Assembly: GCA_017996675.1 (NCBI GenBank)
Contig: JAGOGN010000001.1
Coordinates: forward strand, 1-52,617
From: Lachnospiraceae bacterium
Lineage (GTDB): Bacteria; Bacillota_A; Clostridia; Lachnospirales; Lachnospiraceae
Length of the DNA stretch: 52,617 nucleotides
Direction: 5' to 3'
The notes under the pieces are model-generated. The model ran no database searches. It worked only from the letters and a program-made list of their open reading frames with translations, and was not told where the DNA came from. The translations under genes and the position numbers were made by a program. This document shows positions 18,550-27,216 of this stretch, piece by piece. How positions within the stretch are numbered: position 1 is the stretch's first letter; each line of letters starts with the position of its first letter.

Positions 18550-19962
18550 TTATTTTACAACTTTTATCACGGTATTTCTGTCATCTAATGCGCCTTCTAA
18601 CCTTAATCCCATGTCTTGCATTTTCTTACTCCACACCACTAATTCTTCCGTTACAATTTCCCCTGGGGCCAAAATAGGGATACCTGGAGGATAAAGATAT
18701 AAATAAGATTTGCTGATTCGATTACTTGCCTTTGCAATTGGAATACATTCTCCTTCTCGATTCATTGCCTCCCAAATCTCCAACTGTTTATCCGTTCTCA
18801 TCAATTTTGTCTTCTCATTTGGCTTCGCATTGGTATTATGATTCAACAGATTCTCTTTGTCTATTTGTTCTAACGCCCGATATAAGCGTTCAAACCCTTC
18901 ATTCGTATCCATACAAGATGTCAGCGCCGTTACATAATTTGGTAGGGTCATTTCCATTTCCAAATGATATTCTTTTCTAAGAATATCGTCTAACTTCGGC
19001 CCATCCATTTCCATTTTTGGAAAAATCAAAATCTTAGATAAATCCAAATCAAATACTTCTTTTTGAAGCAAAAGCGCCTTTGATAGTTGAAAACTACGCA
19101 GTTTCCCACAATTGTCATAAAAGTTTGTGAGTCTTTCCACAAAATCATCGAAAAGGTTCTCCTGATTGTTCTTAACATAATTTAAACATTCCTGTATTCC
19201 CGCCATCAGCAGATAAGATGGCGAACTCGTCTGAAAAAGATTCAGTGCATCCTGAACTGCATCTGCCTGAATTCTTTCTGAACATAAATGTAAGATGGCT
19301 GTTTGAGTTGGCGATGGTAATGTTTTATGAAGGCTCATTATCACAAGGTCTGCTCCACATTGAACCGGAGATTTTGGAAAAAAATCATGCATTCCAAAAT
19401 GAGCCCCATGTGCGCAGTCAATAATCAAAACTCCATTTTTTCCATGAACGATATTGGCAATTGTTTGAATGTCTGATACAACACCATCATAAGTTGGTGA
19501 TGTTAAAAACACCACTTTTGCATTCGGATGCTCATTCATTTCTTTTTCTACCTGCTCTGGTGTTATTCCACCATCGATCCCTAAGGAAGTCGTTTGCGGA
19601 TAGATATAATGAGTTTGCACTCTTGCCAATTCGCAGCCGTGATAAACACTTTTGTGACAGTTTCTTCCTAAGATCATTTCATTACCAGTACATCTTGTCG
19701 CCCAAATCGCTGCTAAAATTCCACCGGTACTCCCATTGACCAGAAAAAAAGATTCTTTTGCACCATAAATGCAGGCAGCCTCTTGTTGTGCTGCCTGAAG
19801 AATTCCTGTTGGCTGATGCAAATTATCAAAGCCATCAATTTCTGTTATATCTATATTCATTTTCATCCACTCGCCGATCATCTGCTGTTTATGACCAGGC
19901 ATATGAAATGGATAAAAATCCGACTCATGATATTGTTTTAATGCTTCTGCTATTTTTTTCAT
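18550..19962 (-). CDS. Orn/Lys/Arg decarboxylase family protein (YaaO-like)
   Basis: A 470-residue PLP-dependent decarboxylase of the short Gram-positive type. The PLP lysine lies in SLHKTLPSPTQTA, the Asp-His cofactor contacts in DCAHGAHFGMHDFF, and the N-terminal FPFHMPGHKQ is a family mark. The C-terminal GIPILAPGE and YLYPPGIP region is also typical. It may make a polyamine precursor (cadaverine, agmatine or putrescine); the amino acid substrate cannot be read from sequence. It heads the conserved block as yaaO does in Bacillus but starts only 12 bases after an AbiEii-like gene. Confidence 0.88.
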   Translation of the reverse strand: MKKIAEALKQYHESDFYPFHMPGHKQQMIGEWMKMNIDITEIDGFDNLHQPTGILQAAQQEAACIYGAKESFFLVNGSTGGILAAIWATRCTGNEMILGRNCHKSVYHGCELARVQTHYIYPQTTSLGIDGGITPEQVEKEMNEHPNAKVVFLTSPTYDGVVSDIQTIANIVHGKNGVLIIDCAHGAHFGMHDFFPKSPVQCGADLVIMSLHKTLPSPTQTAILHLCSERIQADAVQDALNLFQTSSPSYLLMAGIQECLNYVKNNQENLFDDFVERLTNFYDNCGKLRSFQLSKALLLQKEVFDLDLSKILIFPKMEMDGPKLDDILRKEYHLEMEMTLPNYVTALTSCMDTNEGFERLYRALEQIDKENLLNHNTNAKPNEKTKLMRTDKQLEIWEAMNREGECIPIAKASNRISKSYLYLYPPGIPILAPGEIVTEELVVWSKKMQDMGLRLEGALDDRNTVIKVVK

Positions 19963-19974
19963 TTTTGATTTTCC

Positions 19975-20814
19975 TTATAGATATCGTTCCGGTTCTGGCA
20001 TCCAGTCACCAAAAAAAATTTCATCCTTTTGAATAGACTCCCAAAGAGGTCCCATAAATTTCTTCACGGTCTGAAACATTTCCTCAAACTTTGGTCCCTC
20101 TATCTGCATTTTCTTTAGAAATAAGGACCACTTTTCCTTACGTTCCATACTCCATTCTTCCTCAAAAAAAGCATGTTCTCTCTCTTTTGAAATAAACGAT
20201 TTCGTCTTATTTTTTTGTAAAAACTCAACCACTTTACGTCCTTCAATCATTTCACGATGAATGATTTGATATAATCGGTAATAAGAATTCATATCTGGTA
20301 TAAAATCCACATAATACACCATTTCCTCTATCAAATCCGCAATTTGAACTTCCCTCTTGGCTGATACGTAATTTATTTTTTTCTGATTATCCAGGATAGA
20401 TGGCAAAGACATCATATCGCCTGCCTCTTTTTTCTTATCTTTCTCCCGAATCAAAAGTTGGACTGCGATTTGGAGTTCATCTAATTGAACAATCAAATCA
20501 GCTACCTGCAATTTCTTCTCTTCTAAATTGCGGAATTCTTTCATCGACACAATTGTATCTTGAAAACAGTCTTCCAAATATTGTCCTACCTCATTGCGAT
20601 GCGCTAGGTAAGAACAGACTATCACCTGATTACCTCGAAATCTTTGGTAAGCGGCGATATTAAATTCCCACCCATTACATAGCTCAAATCCTACCTTTTT
20701 TTTTACTTTAAACAGATTTTCTATAACGATTTCCATCGCACATCCTGCAATTAGGTTTTCATATGGAATTCTCAAACTATTACTTTTTTCATAAAGCAGA
20801 TTTAATGTCCTCAT
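19975..20814 (-). CDS. AbiEii-like partner of an AbiEi antitoxin, no visible catalytic core
   Basis: About 279 residues from the ATG at 20814, which overlaps the stop of the upstream gene as TAATG; an ATG nine bases earlier is possible. I do not recognise a named family. Position next to an AbiEi gene and the overall shape recall AbiEii nucleotidyltransferase toxins: an N-terminal helix-loop (LRIPYENLIAGCAMEIVIENL), a middle segment like their helical domain (YYRLYQIIHREMIEGRKVVEFL), and a C-terminal EKWSLFLKK...FEEMFQTVKKFMGPL that resembles their last helices. The GGT/GS and DxD signature expected near residue 40-70 is absent; that stretch reads FELCNGWEFNIAAYQRF. Function unknown. Confidence 0.6.
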   Translation of the reverse strand: MRTLNLLYEKSNSLRIPYENLIAGCAMEIVIENLFKVKKKVGFELCNGWEFNIAAYQRFRGNQVIVCSYLAHRNEVGQYLEDCFQDTIVSMKEFRNLEEKKLQVADLIVQLDELQIAVQLLIREKDKKKEAGDMMSLPSILDNQKKINYVSAKREVQIADLIEEMVYYVDFIPDMNSYYRLYQIIHREMIEGRKVVEFLQKNKTKSFISKEREHAFFEEEWSMERKEKWSLFLKKMQIEGPKFEEMFQTVKKFMGPLWESIQKDEIFFGDWMPEPERYL

Positions 20815-21407
20815 TATAGCCATACCCCTATCATATACTTTACTTTCGTCATGACTTTTCGCTCTCTGGCATATTGGTCTAAAAGAAATAAGTCCTTCTT
20901 CGGATCCTTTATATAACACTTTAAAATTCTCTGCATTGCTTCATTTGAAAAATGATCCTGTTGCTTTAGACAATCGCAAATCAAACGGTTACGATCATAT
21001 ATTTGAAACGTACACCCATCTAAATCTATCGAACGAACACCAAGATTCAACACCTCAGGCTCAGTATAAACTGGAATTACAATTGGATAGACAATCGAAA
21101 ATCTCGATTTCGAAGTATTTTTATCTACTGCAATTTTCCAAAAATATGGTTTTTCTTCTTGATAACCATAATAATATAATGCACTTTCTAAGGTCAGCAC
21201 ACCATCTGGAAACAAGAGGTTCATGTATTCATTTTCTGAATACTCTCCCTGCGCTAAACTATAATATCCATTTTTAATTCTCTTGATTGTTCCGTCCTTG
21301 ATTAGCTGCTCCAACATTCGATAACTTATTCCTAAGGAATACAGCTCAGACGTTTTTACAATTTTTCCAATTTGCTGTATTTTCTCAACAATTTCTTCTC
21401 TATTCAT
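20814..21407 (-). CDS. AbiEi-family antitoxin/transcriptional regulator
   Basis: A 197-residue protein resembling the antitoxin AbiEi of type IV toxin-antitoxin (abortive infection) systems. The N-terminal winged helix reads IGKIVKTSELYSLGIS then MLEQLIKDGTIKRIKNGYY, matching the family pattern closely. The C-terminal domain follows with GVLTLESALYYYGY, DLDGCTFQIYDRNRLICDCL and the final LLDQYARERKV helix, where AbiEi proteins bind their own promoter. It has its own promoter with GAAGGAG before the ATG. The downstream partner is coupled by TAATG. Confidence 0.82.
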   Translation of the reverse strand: MNREEIVEKIQQIGKIVKTSELYSLGISYRMLEQLIKDGTIKRIKNGYYSLAQGEYSENEYMNLLFPDGVLTLESALYYYGYQEEKPYFWKIAVDKNTSKSRFSIVYPIVIPVYTEPEVLNLGVRSIDLDGCTFQIYDRNRLICDCLKQQDHFSNEAMQRILKCYIKDPKKDLFLLDQYARERKVMTKVKYMIGVWL

Positions 21408-21440
21408 CTGCTGCTCCTTCTAAATTACTCTTTCACTGCT

Positions 21441-21470
21441 ATTATATCATAGTAAATTTTTTGTATCCAA
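21441..21470 (-). promoter_or_regulatory. Candidate promoter of the AbiEi gene
   Basis: On the minus strand TATAAT (21446-21441) with TTGGAT 18 bases upstream (21470-21465). AbiEi homologues repress such promoters, but no clear inverted repeat operator was seen. Confidence 0.5.
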
Positions 21471-21480
21471 TAAAAATCAA

Positions 21481-21509
21481 TTGTGTCTTTTTTTTTTCTA
21501 TTCTATAAT
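21481..21509 (+). promoter_or_regulatory. Predicted promoter of the 177-residue protein gene
   Basis: TTGTGT (21481-21486), a 17-base spacer and TATAAT (21504-21509), divergent from the AbiEi promoter. Confidence 0.65.
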
Positions 21510-21531
21510 AAGAATCAGCGGAGGAATCAAT

Positions 21532-22065
21532 ATGAATACATCATCTTTAAACAAAATCAGTCCCACACGAAAAGAGTGTGAAGATCTCATCAAACATATA
21601 TTAAATCAGGAAATACATCAACGAAGTACCAATTGTCATTTTCGTCACTCTGTTGATTTTCTTCCTTTTTTTGAGTCTCTCTATCCATCTTCTGTAGGAC
21701 TAGCCAAGCAAGTTCAACGAGCAGTACGCTCCTTAAATTTACCAAAAGATTCGAATGGATATTACATCATTAATCGTTCCTGCAAAGAGCTTACTTTAGA
21801 AGCACACTTAATCTGTTTCTTTCAATACGAAAAAATGACTTTGGCCCAATGTTCCCATCCAGATAATTCGAAGTTTTTTCGTGGTAAAATGGATCCCGTC
21901 GCTCTTGAATATTGCAAAGAACGACTCACAGAGTATTTTCAGTATTCCATTCCAGATTGTTCTGTTTGGATAGAAAACTCCGAACTATGTATTTATTCAT
22001 CTTCCATTCACAAAATTGAAAATCTATTATTTCGAATCGGTATCTACACTTACCCAGCCGAATAG
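21532..22065 (+). CDS. Hypothetical protein, 177 residues
   Basis: I do not recognise a family. The start is the ATG at 21532, with GGAGG eight bases upstream. The protein is cytoplasmic in appearance, with no signal peptide or membrane segment and an even helical/strand mix. It has a basic stretch LAKQVQRAVRSLNLPKDSNGYYIIN that could be a winged-helix-like motif, and five cysteines spread over the chain. It is encoded head-on to replication, divergent from the AbiEi pair and convergent with dacA, with its own promoter and shared terminator. No domain name is proposed. Confidence 0.7.
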   Translation: MNTSSLNKISPTRKECEDLIKHILNQEIHQRSTNCHFRHSVDFLPFFESLYPSSVGLAKQVQRAVRSLNLPKDSNGYYIINRSCKELTLEAHLICFFQYEKMTLAQCSHPDNSKFFRGKMDPVALEYCKERLTEYFQYSIPDCSVWIENSELCIYSSSIHKIENLLFRIGIYTYPAE

Positions 22066-22105
22066 TCTGACAATTTAGCTTCTCTTTTGCATTGTCCATA
22101 ATAAG

Positions 22106-22133
22106 AAAAAGGACAGTTTCCTGTCCTTTCTTT
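22106..22133. terminator. Bidirectional terminator between the hypothetical gene and dacA
   Basis: A perfect stem (22108-22116 with 22121-22129, loop TTTC) has CTTTTTT after it on the plus strand and TTTTTC on the minus strand; the genes converge. Confidence 0.87.
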
Positions 22134-22134
22134 T

Positions 22135-23502
22135 TTATCTTCTTTTACGTTTTCTCAATCTATTTTTTTTCGAAAAATTTCTCAAATTTCTTTTTCTTCT
22201 TTGATAAAACTCATATCGTAGAAGATAGAAATTTCTAACCACATACAAAATAACCAAGATCAACGCAGCTAAACCGATTAATCCAAAAATAACAATCGCA
22301 ATGAGTTTAAAATCAATTCTGATTACGTTCTTCTTCTCTCCATCTTCTGCACTTGCGGTCGAAAAAGGAAACTGTTCTACTTTTTTTTCAATGATCTGAA
22401 TTTCTGATCCTCCAACATAATGGCTACCATAATAATAATCTAAGGATCCAATGGTATTTTTCTTACTTTGATCATAATTCATTTTTGATGTAGTATCTTT
22501 AAATGTTGCCGTTTTGGGGATCACAACAGCAGCGTCTTTTTTCATTTTTACATATGATTTCGATGACTGGAAATTCATTTGATCGGTAATTTTTTCATTC
22601 ATGAAAGCATTCTCATCTTTTGATATATTTAATACTTGAAAATTATCAAAACAATAATTAAATAATGATGTGGTATCCTCATAGTGCACACCATTAGTCG
22701 CTTTCAAAACTACACAGATTAAAGTCATTCCATCCTTTTCCGCAAAAGTAACCAATGTATTCAATGCATCATCCGTATATCCTGTCTTTCCACCAATACA
22801 AGAATCATATAAATATTTACCTGTTTTATAGTAATTCAACATCGCATGATGATTCACTAATGGAGTCTCTTCCGTATGTTTATTTGTAGGTGGAATTGTA
22901 TACCGACTCGTTCCTACAATCAAACGAAACGTCTCATTTTGTATGGCTTCTCTTGAAATTAATGCCATATCATAAGCACTTGTTACATGATTCGTATCTG
23001 GAAGCCCATGCGGATTACTAAAGTTACTGTCTACACAACCAATTTCTTTTGCTCTTTTATTCATCATTTTAACAAAATTATCGTAACTTTTTCCTACATG
23101 CTCAGCCGTTGCATAAGCACACTCATTTGCAGATCCTAACAATACTGCATAAAGTGTTTCTTCCAAAGTCATTTGCTCTCCAACATCTCTTGCGATATGA
23201 GTGCCTTCTATTTTGTAAACGGAATCTTTTGAAAAAGTCACAGTTTCTGACAAAGAATTATTTTCAATCGCAATCAACGAAGTTAAGATCTTTGTTATAC
23301 TTGCAGGATATAATTTTTCATGTACATTTTTTTCATATAAAATTGCGCCCGTCTTTGCTTCCATAACAATGGCAGCTTCTGAGCCAACCTGAGGACCATC
23401 TGGCCAATATTTCTTTTCTTCAGCACTCACACGAACCGGCGAAACTATTGATAAAATCGTAACGGTACATAGTGTAGCACTTAGCCACTTCTTCCATTTC
23501 AT
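22135..23502 (-). CDS. dacA: D-alanyl-D-alanine carboxypeptidase (DacA/PBP5 family)
   Basis: A 455-residue penicillin-binding protein that removes the terminal D-Ala of peptidoglycan stem peptides. A signal sequence (residues 1-27) precedes the peptidase S11 domain with SxxK in YPASITKILTSL near 65, SxN in GSANECAYA near 123, and KTG in GGKTGYTDDAL near 240. A C-terminal membrane helix (about 408-430) is followed by a strongly basic cytoplasmic tail (RRKRNLRNF...), an addition beyond the usual amphipathic anchor. All catalytic motifs are intact. It has its own promoter. Confidence 0.93.
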   Translation of the reverse strand: MKWKKWLSATLCTVTILSIVSPVRVSAEEKKYWPDGPQVGSEAAIVMEAKTGAILYEKNVHEKLYPASITKILTSLIAIENNSLSETVTFSKDSVYKIEGTHIARDVGEQMTLEETLYAVLLGSANECAYATAEHVGKSYDNFVKMMNKRAKEIGCVDSNFSNPHGLPDTNHVTSAYDMALISREAIQNETFRLIVGTSRYTIPPTNKHTEETPLVNHHAMLNYYKTGKYLYDSCIGGKTGYTDDALNTLVTFAEKDGMTLICVVLKATNGVHYEDTTSLFNYCFDNFQVLNISKDENAFMNEKITDQMNFQSSKSYVKMKKDAAVVIPKTATFKDTTSKMNYDQSKKNTIGSLDYYYGSHYVGGSEIQIIEKKVEQFPFSTASAEDGEKKNVIRIDFKLIAIVIFGLIGLAALILVILYVVRNFYLLRYEFYQRRKRNLRNFSKKNRLRKRKRR

Positions 23503-23535
23503 TTTCTCTTCTCCTGTCTGTCAACATCTTTCACA

Positions 23536-23564
23536 ATTATAGCATAATATGTAATACTTTTGAA
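23536..23564 (-). promoter_or_regulatory. Predicted promoter of dacA
   Basis: On the minus strand, TTCAAA (23564-23559), a 17-base spacer and TATAAT (23541-23536), with the start codon about 35 bases on. Confidence 0.6.
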
Positions 23565-23572
23565 ATATTACT

Positions 23573-23601
23573 TTTACATTTTTAACATAATATAGTAAAA
23601 T
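23573..23601 (+). promoter_or_regulatory. Predicted promoter of trmB
   Basis: TTTACA (23573-23578), a 17-base spacer and TAAAAT (23596-23601), divergent from the dacA promoter. Confidence 0.6.
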
Positions 23602-23635
23602 ATTTCAAGAACGTTTATAGATAGGATGAGGAACA

Positions 23636-24280
23636 ATGAGATTAAGAAATATACCCGGAGCAGACGAGGCAATTGAAAATAGCCCATTCTGTGTCCAATT
23701 AATGGATCAGAAACCTGGTCAATGGAGCAGCTTATTTCCAATTAGCCAACCCCTACATATCGAGATTGGAATGGGCAAGGGCCAGTTTATTATGGAATTA
23801 GCCAGACTCAATCCAGACATCAATTATATCGGTATCGAACGATATGCCAGTGTATTACTTCGCGCATTGGAGAAAATGAAGGAGTTAGAGACCCCTTTGC
23901 CAAACTTAAAATTTATCTGCTGCGATGCATCTCTTTTACCAAATTATTTTTTCAAAGGAGAAATCAGCCGCATTTATTTAAATTTCAGCGACCCATGGCC
24001 AAAAGACCGACATGCCAAGAGACGACTGACTTCTAGACAGTTTTTTGATCGCTATCGTAAAATTTTATCCGATGAAGGAACCATCGAGTTTAAAACAGAT
24101 AACCGACAACTGTTTGACTTCTCAGTTGAAGAAGTAACAGCCGCCGGTTGGAAGTTAAATGCACTCACCTATGACCTTCATCACGATTTAGCGTTAAACG
24201 AAGGTAATATTATGACGGAATATGAAGAGAAATTCAGTCAAAAAGGTAATCCAATTCACAAACTAATTGCATCCATGTAA
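23636..24280 (+). CDS. trmB: tRNA (guanine-46-N7)-methyltransferase
   Basis: A 214-residue SAM-dependent enzyme that methylates G46 in the variable loop of tRNAs. Motif I is EIGMGKGQFIMELARLNP near 45, the acidic loop YIGIE follows, and the signature LNFSDPWPKDRHAKRRL appears near 115. EFKTDN and the final TEYEEKFSQKGNPIHKL are family landmarks. It is monocistronic, head-on to replication, and its last codons lie inside its terminator stem. Confidence 0.96.
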   Translation: MRLRNIPGADEAIENSPFCVQLMDQKPGQWSSLFPISQPLHIEIGMGKGQFIMELARLNPDINYIGIERYASVLLRALEKMKELETPLPNLKFICCDASLLPNYFFKGEISRIYLNFSDPWPKDRHAKRRLTSRQFFDRYRKILSDEGTIEFKTDNRQLFDFSVEEVTAAGWKLNALTYDLHHDLALNEGNIMTEYEEKFSQKGNPIHKLIASM

Positions 24281-24299
24281 CTACATGGGTGCTTTTTTT
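24269..24299 (+). terminator. trmB terminator, overlapping the stop codon
   Basis: An 11-base stem (24269-24279 with 24282-24292, one wobble) has a two-base loop formed by the stop codon and next base, then seven T. The 5' arm encodes the last trmB residues. Confidence 0.85.
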
Positions 24300-24341
24300 G
24301 TCAGATCGACAACTTTTCCCAAAACTAAAGAACTAATTTCA

Positions 24342-25328
24342 TTAATATCCAGTTGGATGGTTTTTATGCCAGTTCCATGCTGTTTCAATAATTGTTCCAA
24401 GGTCCTGATATTGTGGTTTCCATCCCAGTACACTCTTTGCTTTTTCACTTGATGCAATCAAAATCGCAGGATCCCCAGCTCTTCTCTCATCCATACGAAC
24501 TGAAATCGGATGATTGGATACGCTTCGTGCTACATCGATAACTTCTTTCACCGAAAAGCCTACGCCATTTCCAAGATTAAAGATATTGCTTTCATTACCT
24601 TTCATTAAATATTCTACAGCCAGAATATGTGCCATTGCCAAATCCGTAACATGAATATAATCACGAATACAAGTTCCATCTTCTGTAGGATAATCCGAAC
24701 CGTAAATTGCAATCTGTTCACGCTGTCCATTAGGAACTTGTAAAATAAGGGGAATCAGATGTGTCTCTGGACTATGTGCTTCACCAATCTCGCCGCTCTT
24801 ATGTGCTCCACAGGCATTGAAATAGCGTAGTGAAACGTAACGAAGAGAATGTGCCTTGCTCGTCCAGCCAAACATCTTTTCCATGGCTAACTTTGTTTCT
24901 CCATATGTATTTGTTGGAACGGTTGGATCATTTTCTTCAATTGGCGTACGAACAGGTTCTCCATAAGTCGCAGCTGTAGAAGAAAAAACAATTTTATCTA
25001 ACTCATGAGCAACCATTGCCTCTAAAAGCACCTTTGTTCCGCATAAATTATTATCATAATATTTTAATGGGTTCGTCATACTTTCTCCAACAAGAGAATT
25101 CGCTGCAAAATGAATAACCGCATCAATATCCTGTTCCTGTTCAAAGACATGATCTAATTCTTCACGACATCTTAAATCTGCTTTATAAAACTTTGCCTTT
25201 GGATGAACGGCCTCTAAATGCCCCGTTTCCAAGTTATCTAATACTATGACCTGATGATTTCGTTCAATTAATTCATATACTGTGTGAGAGCCTATATAGC
25301 CAGCCCCTCCTAATACTAAGATTTTCAT
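24342..25328 (-). CDS. galE: UDP-glucose 4-epimerase
   Basis: A 328-residue short-chain dehydrogenase/reductase that interconverts UDP-glucose and UDP-galactose for galactose use and surface sugar supply. The Rossmann motif GGAGYIGSHTV starts at residue 7, with DNLETGH next; the catalytic Tyr-x3-Lys is YGETK near 148, and SSTAATYGEPVRTP carries the catalytic Ser/Thr. The RYFNACGAHKSGEIGE and GDGTCIRDYIHV-like segments are conserved. Length is a little shorter than the E. coli protein, with a normal C-terminus. It is downstream of the trxA terminator. Confidence 0.94.
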   Translation of the reverse strand: MKILVLGGAGYIGSHTVYELIERNHQVIVLDNLETGHLEAVHPKAKFYKADLRCREELDHVFEQEQDIDAVIHFAANSLVGESMTNPLKYYDNNLCGTKVLLEAMVAHELDKIVFSSTAATYGEPVRTPIEENDPTVPTNTYGETKLAMEKMFGWTSKAHSLRYVSLRYFNACGAHKSGEIGEAHSPETHLIPLILQVPNGQREQIAIYGSDYPTEDGTCIRDYIHVTDLAMAHILAVEYLMKGNESNIFNLGNGVGFSVKEVIDVARSVSNHPISVRMDERRAGDPAILIASSEKAKSVLGWKPQYQDLGTIIETAWNWHKNHPTGY

Positions 25329-25353
25329 ATGAGTCTCCTTTTATATTTCAGAA

Positions 25354-25389
25354 TAAAAAAAGTGCTGGTACTATTTACGTACCAACACT
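25354..25389 (-). terminator. trxA terminator
   Basis: A stem of 11 bases (25361-25371 with 25379-25389, one mismatch), followed on the minus strand by TTTTTTT. Confidence 0.85.
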
Positions 25390-25428
25390 AGAATAACTCT
25401 TTTTTTGAAAAAAGTCTATAAACCTGTG

Positions 25429-25737
25429 TTACTTAATCATAGCTTTTAATTCTTCCTTCGCCTTTACTCCAACTGAGCGATCTACTAACTGACCATCTTT
25501 AATTACTACAACTGTTGGAATACTCATAACATGATATTTCTTTGCTAATTCTTTTTCTTCATCAACATTAATCTTTCCAACAACCGCAACGTCTTTTAAC
25601 TCTTCTGCTAATTCTTCAATAATAGGTCCTAACATCTGACATGGTCCACACCAACTAGCCCAAAAATCCAATAATACTGGTTTGTCAGCCTTTAAAACTT
25701 CCTGTTCAAAATTATCCATTGTAATTTTCTTTGCCAT
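25429..25737 (-). CDS. trxA: Thioredoxin
   Basis: A 102-residue thioredoxin that reduces disulfides in the cytoplasm. It starts MAKKITMDNFEQEVL at the ATG at 25737, which has AAGGAG nine bases upstream; an upstream ATG in frame would add nine residues without a ribosome site. The redox site is WASWCGPC near residue 25 and the cis-proline loop is MSIPTVVV near residue 72. Length and fold elements match the family. It is a single-gene unit. Confidence 0.95.
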   Translation of the reverse strand: MAKKITMDNFEQEVLKADKPVLLDFWASWCGPCQMLGPIIEELAEELKDVAVVGKINVDEEKELAKKYHVMSIPTVVVIKDGQLVDRSVGVKAKEELKAMIK

Positions 25738-25867
25738 AACTATAATCTCCTTTTCTTGTATCAACCAATTCAGTTACTTTCTGAGGTAATTATAACTTGT
25801 GCACAATCGAAAGTCTGTGACATTATCACCTTGTCATTCAGATACCATTATTATACCTTGCTTTTCT

Positions 25868-27088
25868 CTATTTTGAAAGTGGATTTGCTGCTAATTCTTT
25901 AATAATTTTGACGGCATTTTCCATACCTTCCACTGAAATATGTTCGAATGGACCATGGAAGCCATATCCACCTGTACCAAGGTTTGGACAAGGCAGTCCC
26001 ATGAAGCTGAGACGTGCTCCGTCTGTACCACCACGTACTGGAGTTGAGATTAATGGTAATCCAATTTTTGTAATTGCTTTCTGAGCACTTTCAATCACCT
26101 CGAAATTCTTCTCCATAATCTCTAACATATTTCGGTAACTTTCTTTTAGTTGAAGTGTTACTGTTCCCTCACCGTATTTCAAATTGAGTAATTCTGTTAC
26201 CTGCTTACAATAGTCCTGTTTTTGCTGAAATTTAGCAAAATCATGATCGCGAATAATATAAGACAATGTGGCTTTTGTATTATCTCCCTGCATATCGGAA
26301 AGCATGTAGAATCCTTCCCTCTTTTCGGTGTATTCTGGTGCCTCCTGAGCAGGTAACATGCAATGTAATTCACATGCAATGGAAGCAGCATTTTTCATAA
26401 TATTCTTTGCTGATCCTGGATGAACATTCACTCCCTGAATATGAAAATGTGCACTTGCCGCATTGAAATTTTCGTATGCTATTTCTCCTTCATAATCCCC
26501 ATCAATTGTGTAGGCATAGTCTGCTTTAAAATAGTCCAAATCAAATTTGTCAGATCCACATCCTACTTCTTCATCTGGAGTTATTCCCACCCAAATATCC
26601 CCATGAGGAATATTTTCGCTAATTATCTCTTCAATCGCAGTAAGAATTTCTGCAATTCCAGCTTTATCATCGGAACCTAAAAGAGTAGTTCCATCTGTAG
26701 TAATCAATGTCTTTCCAACCAAAGAAGTTAAATTAGGAAAATCCGATACTTTTAAATACTGGTTTGTTCCTTTTAATAGAACATCTTTGCCGTCATAATT
26801 AGGAATAATTTGTGGTTTCACGTTTTCTCCACTAAAAGCTGGTGCAGTATCCATATGTGCGATAAAGCCAACAGACTTCACATTCTCCATTCCAGCTGTC
26901 GCAGGCAGTAAACCATAAGCATAGCAATGGTCATCTAACTTCACATTAGTCAGACCAATCTGCTTCATTTCTTCTTCTAAAACTCTTCCTAAATCAAATT
27001 GTATCTGTGTGCTTGGAATCTGATCCACGTCTTCTTCAGACATTGTGTGGATTGAAACATACTTTAAAAAACGTTCCTGTAAATTCAT
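25868..27088 (-). CDS. pepT: Peptidase T (tripeptidase)
   Basis: A 406-residue M20 metallopeptidase that removes the N-terminal residue from tripeptides. The start ATG at 27088 has GGAGGG upstream, so the ATG at 27109 is rejected. Zinc ligands lie in GFIAHMDTAPAFSGE (about 72), LLGSDDKAGIAEI (about 138) and TPDEEVGCGS (about 170), with the final His in TGGYGFHGPFEH near 375. The lid domain occupies about 205-315. Codon use is ordinary; no close operon partner. Confidence 0.94.
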   Translation of the reverse strand: MNLQERFLKYVSIHTMSEEDVDQIPSTQIQFDLGRVLEEEMKQIGLTNVKLDDHCYAYGLLPATAGMENVKSVGFIAHMDTAPAFSGENVKPQIIPNYDGKDVLLKGTNQYLKVSDFPNLTSLVGKTLITTDGTTLLGSDDKAGIAEILTAIEEIISENIPHGDIWVGITPDEEVGCGSDKFDLDYFKADYAYTIDGDYEGEIAYENFNAASAHFHIQGVNVHPGSAKNIMKNAASIACELHCMLPAQEAPEYTEKREGFYMLSDMQGDNTKATLSYIIRDHDFAKFQQKQDYCKQVTELLNLKYGEGTVTLQLKESYRNMLEIMEKNFEVIESAQKAITKIGLPLISTPVRGGTDGARLSFMGLPCPNLGTGGYGFHGPFEHISVEGMENAVKIIKELAANPLSK

Positions 27089-27165
27089 GTCATTCCCTCC
27101 AATATTCATTTGGACTTATTATAACCCAAAGTAAAAAATTAATATAGGTATTTTATGAAAAATCC

Positions 27166-27194
27166 TTGCATTTTCAAATTATCTATTATATAAT
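27166..27194 (+). promoter_or_regulatory. Predicted promoter of tRNA-Lys
   Basis: TTGCAT (27166-27171), a 17-base spacer and TATAAT (27189-27194), with the tRNA beginning about 22 bases after the -10. Confidence 0.68.
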
Positions 27195-27216
27195 AATCAA
27201 GCGTTGAAAAATATTT

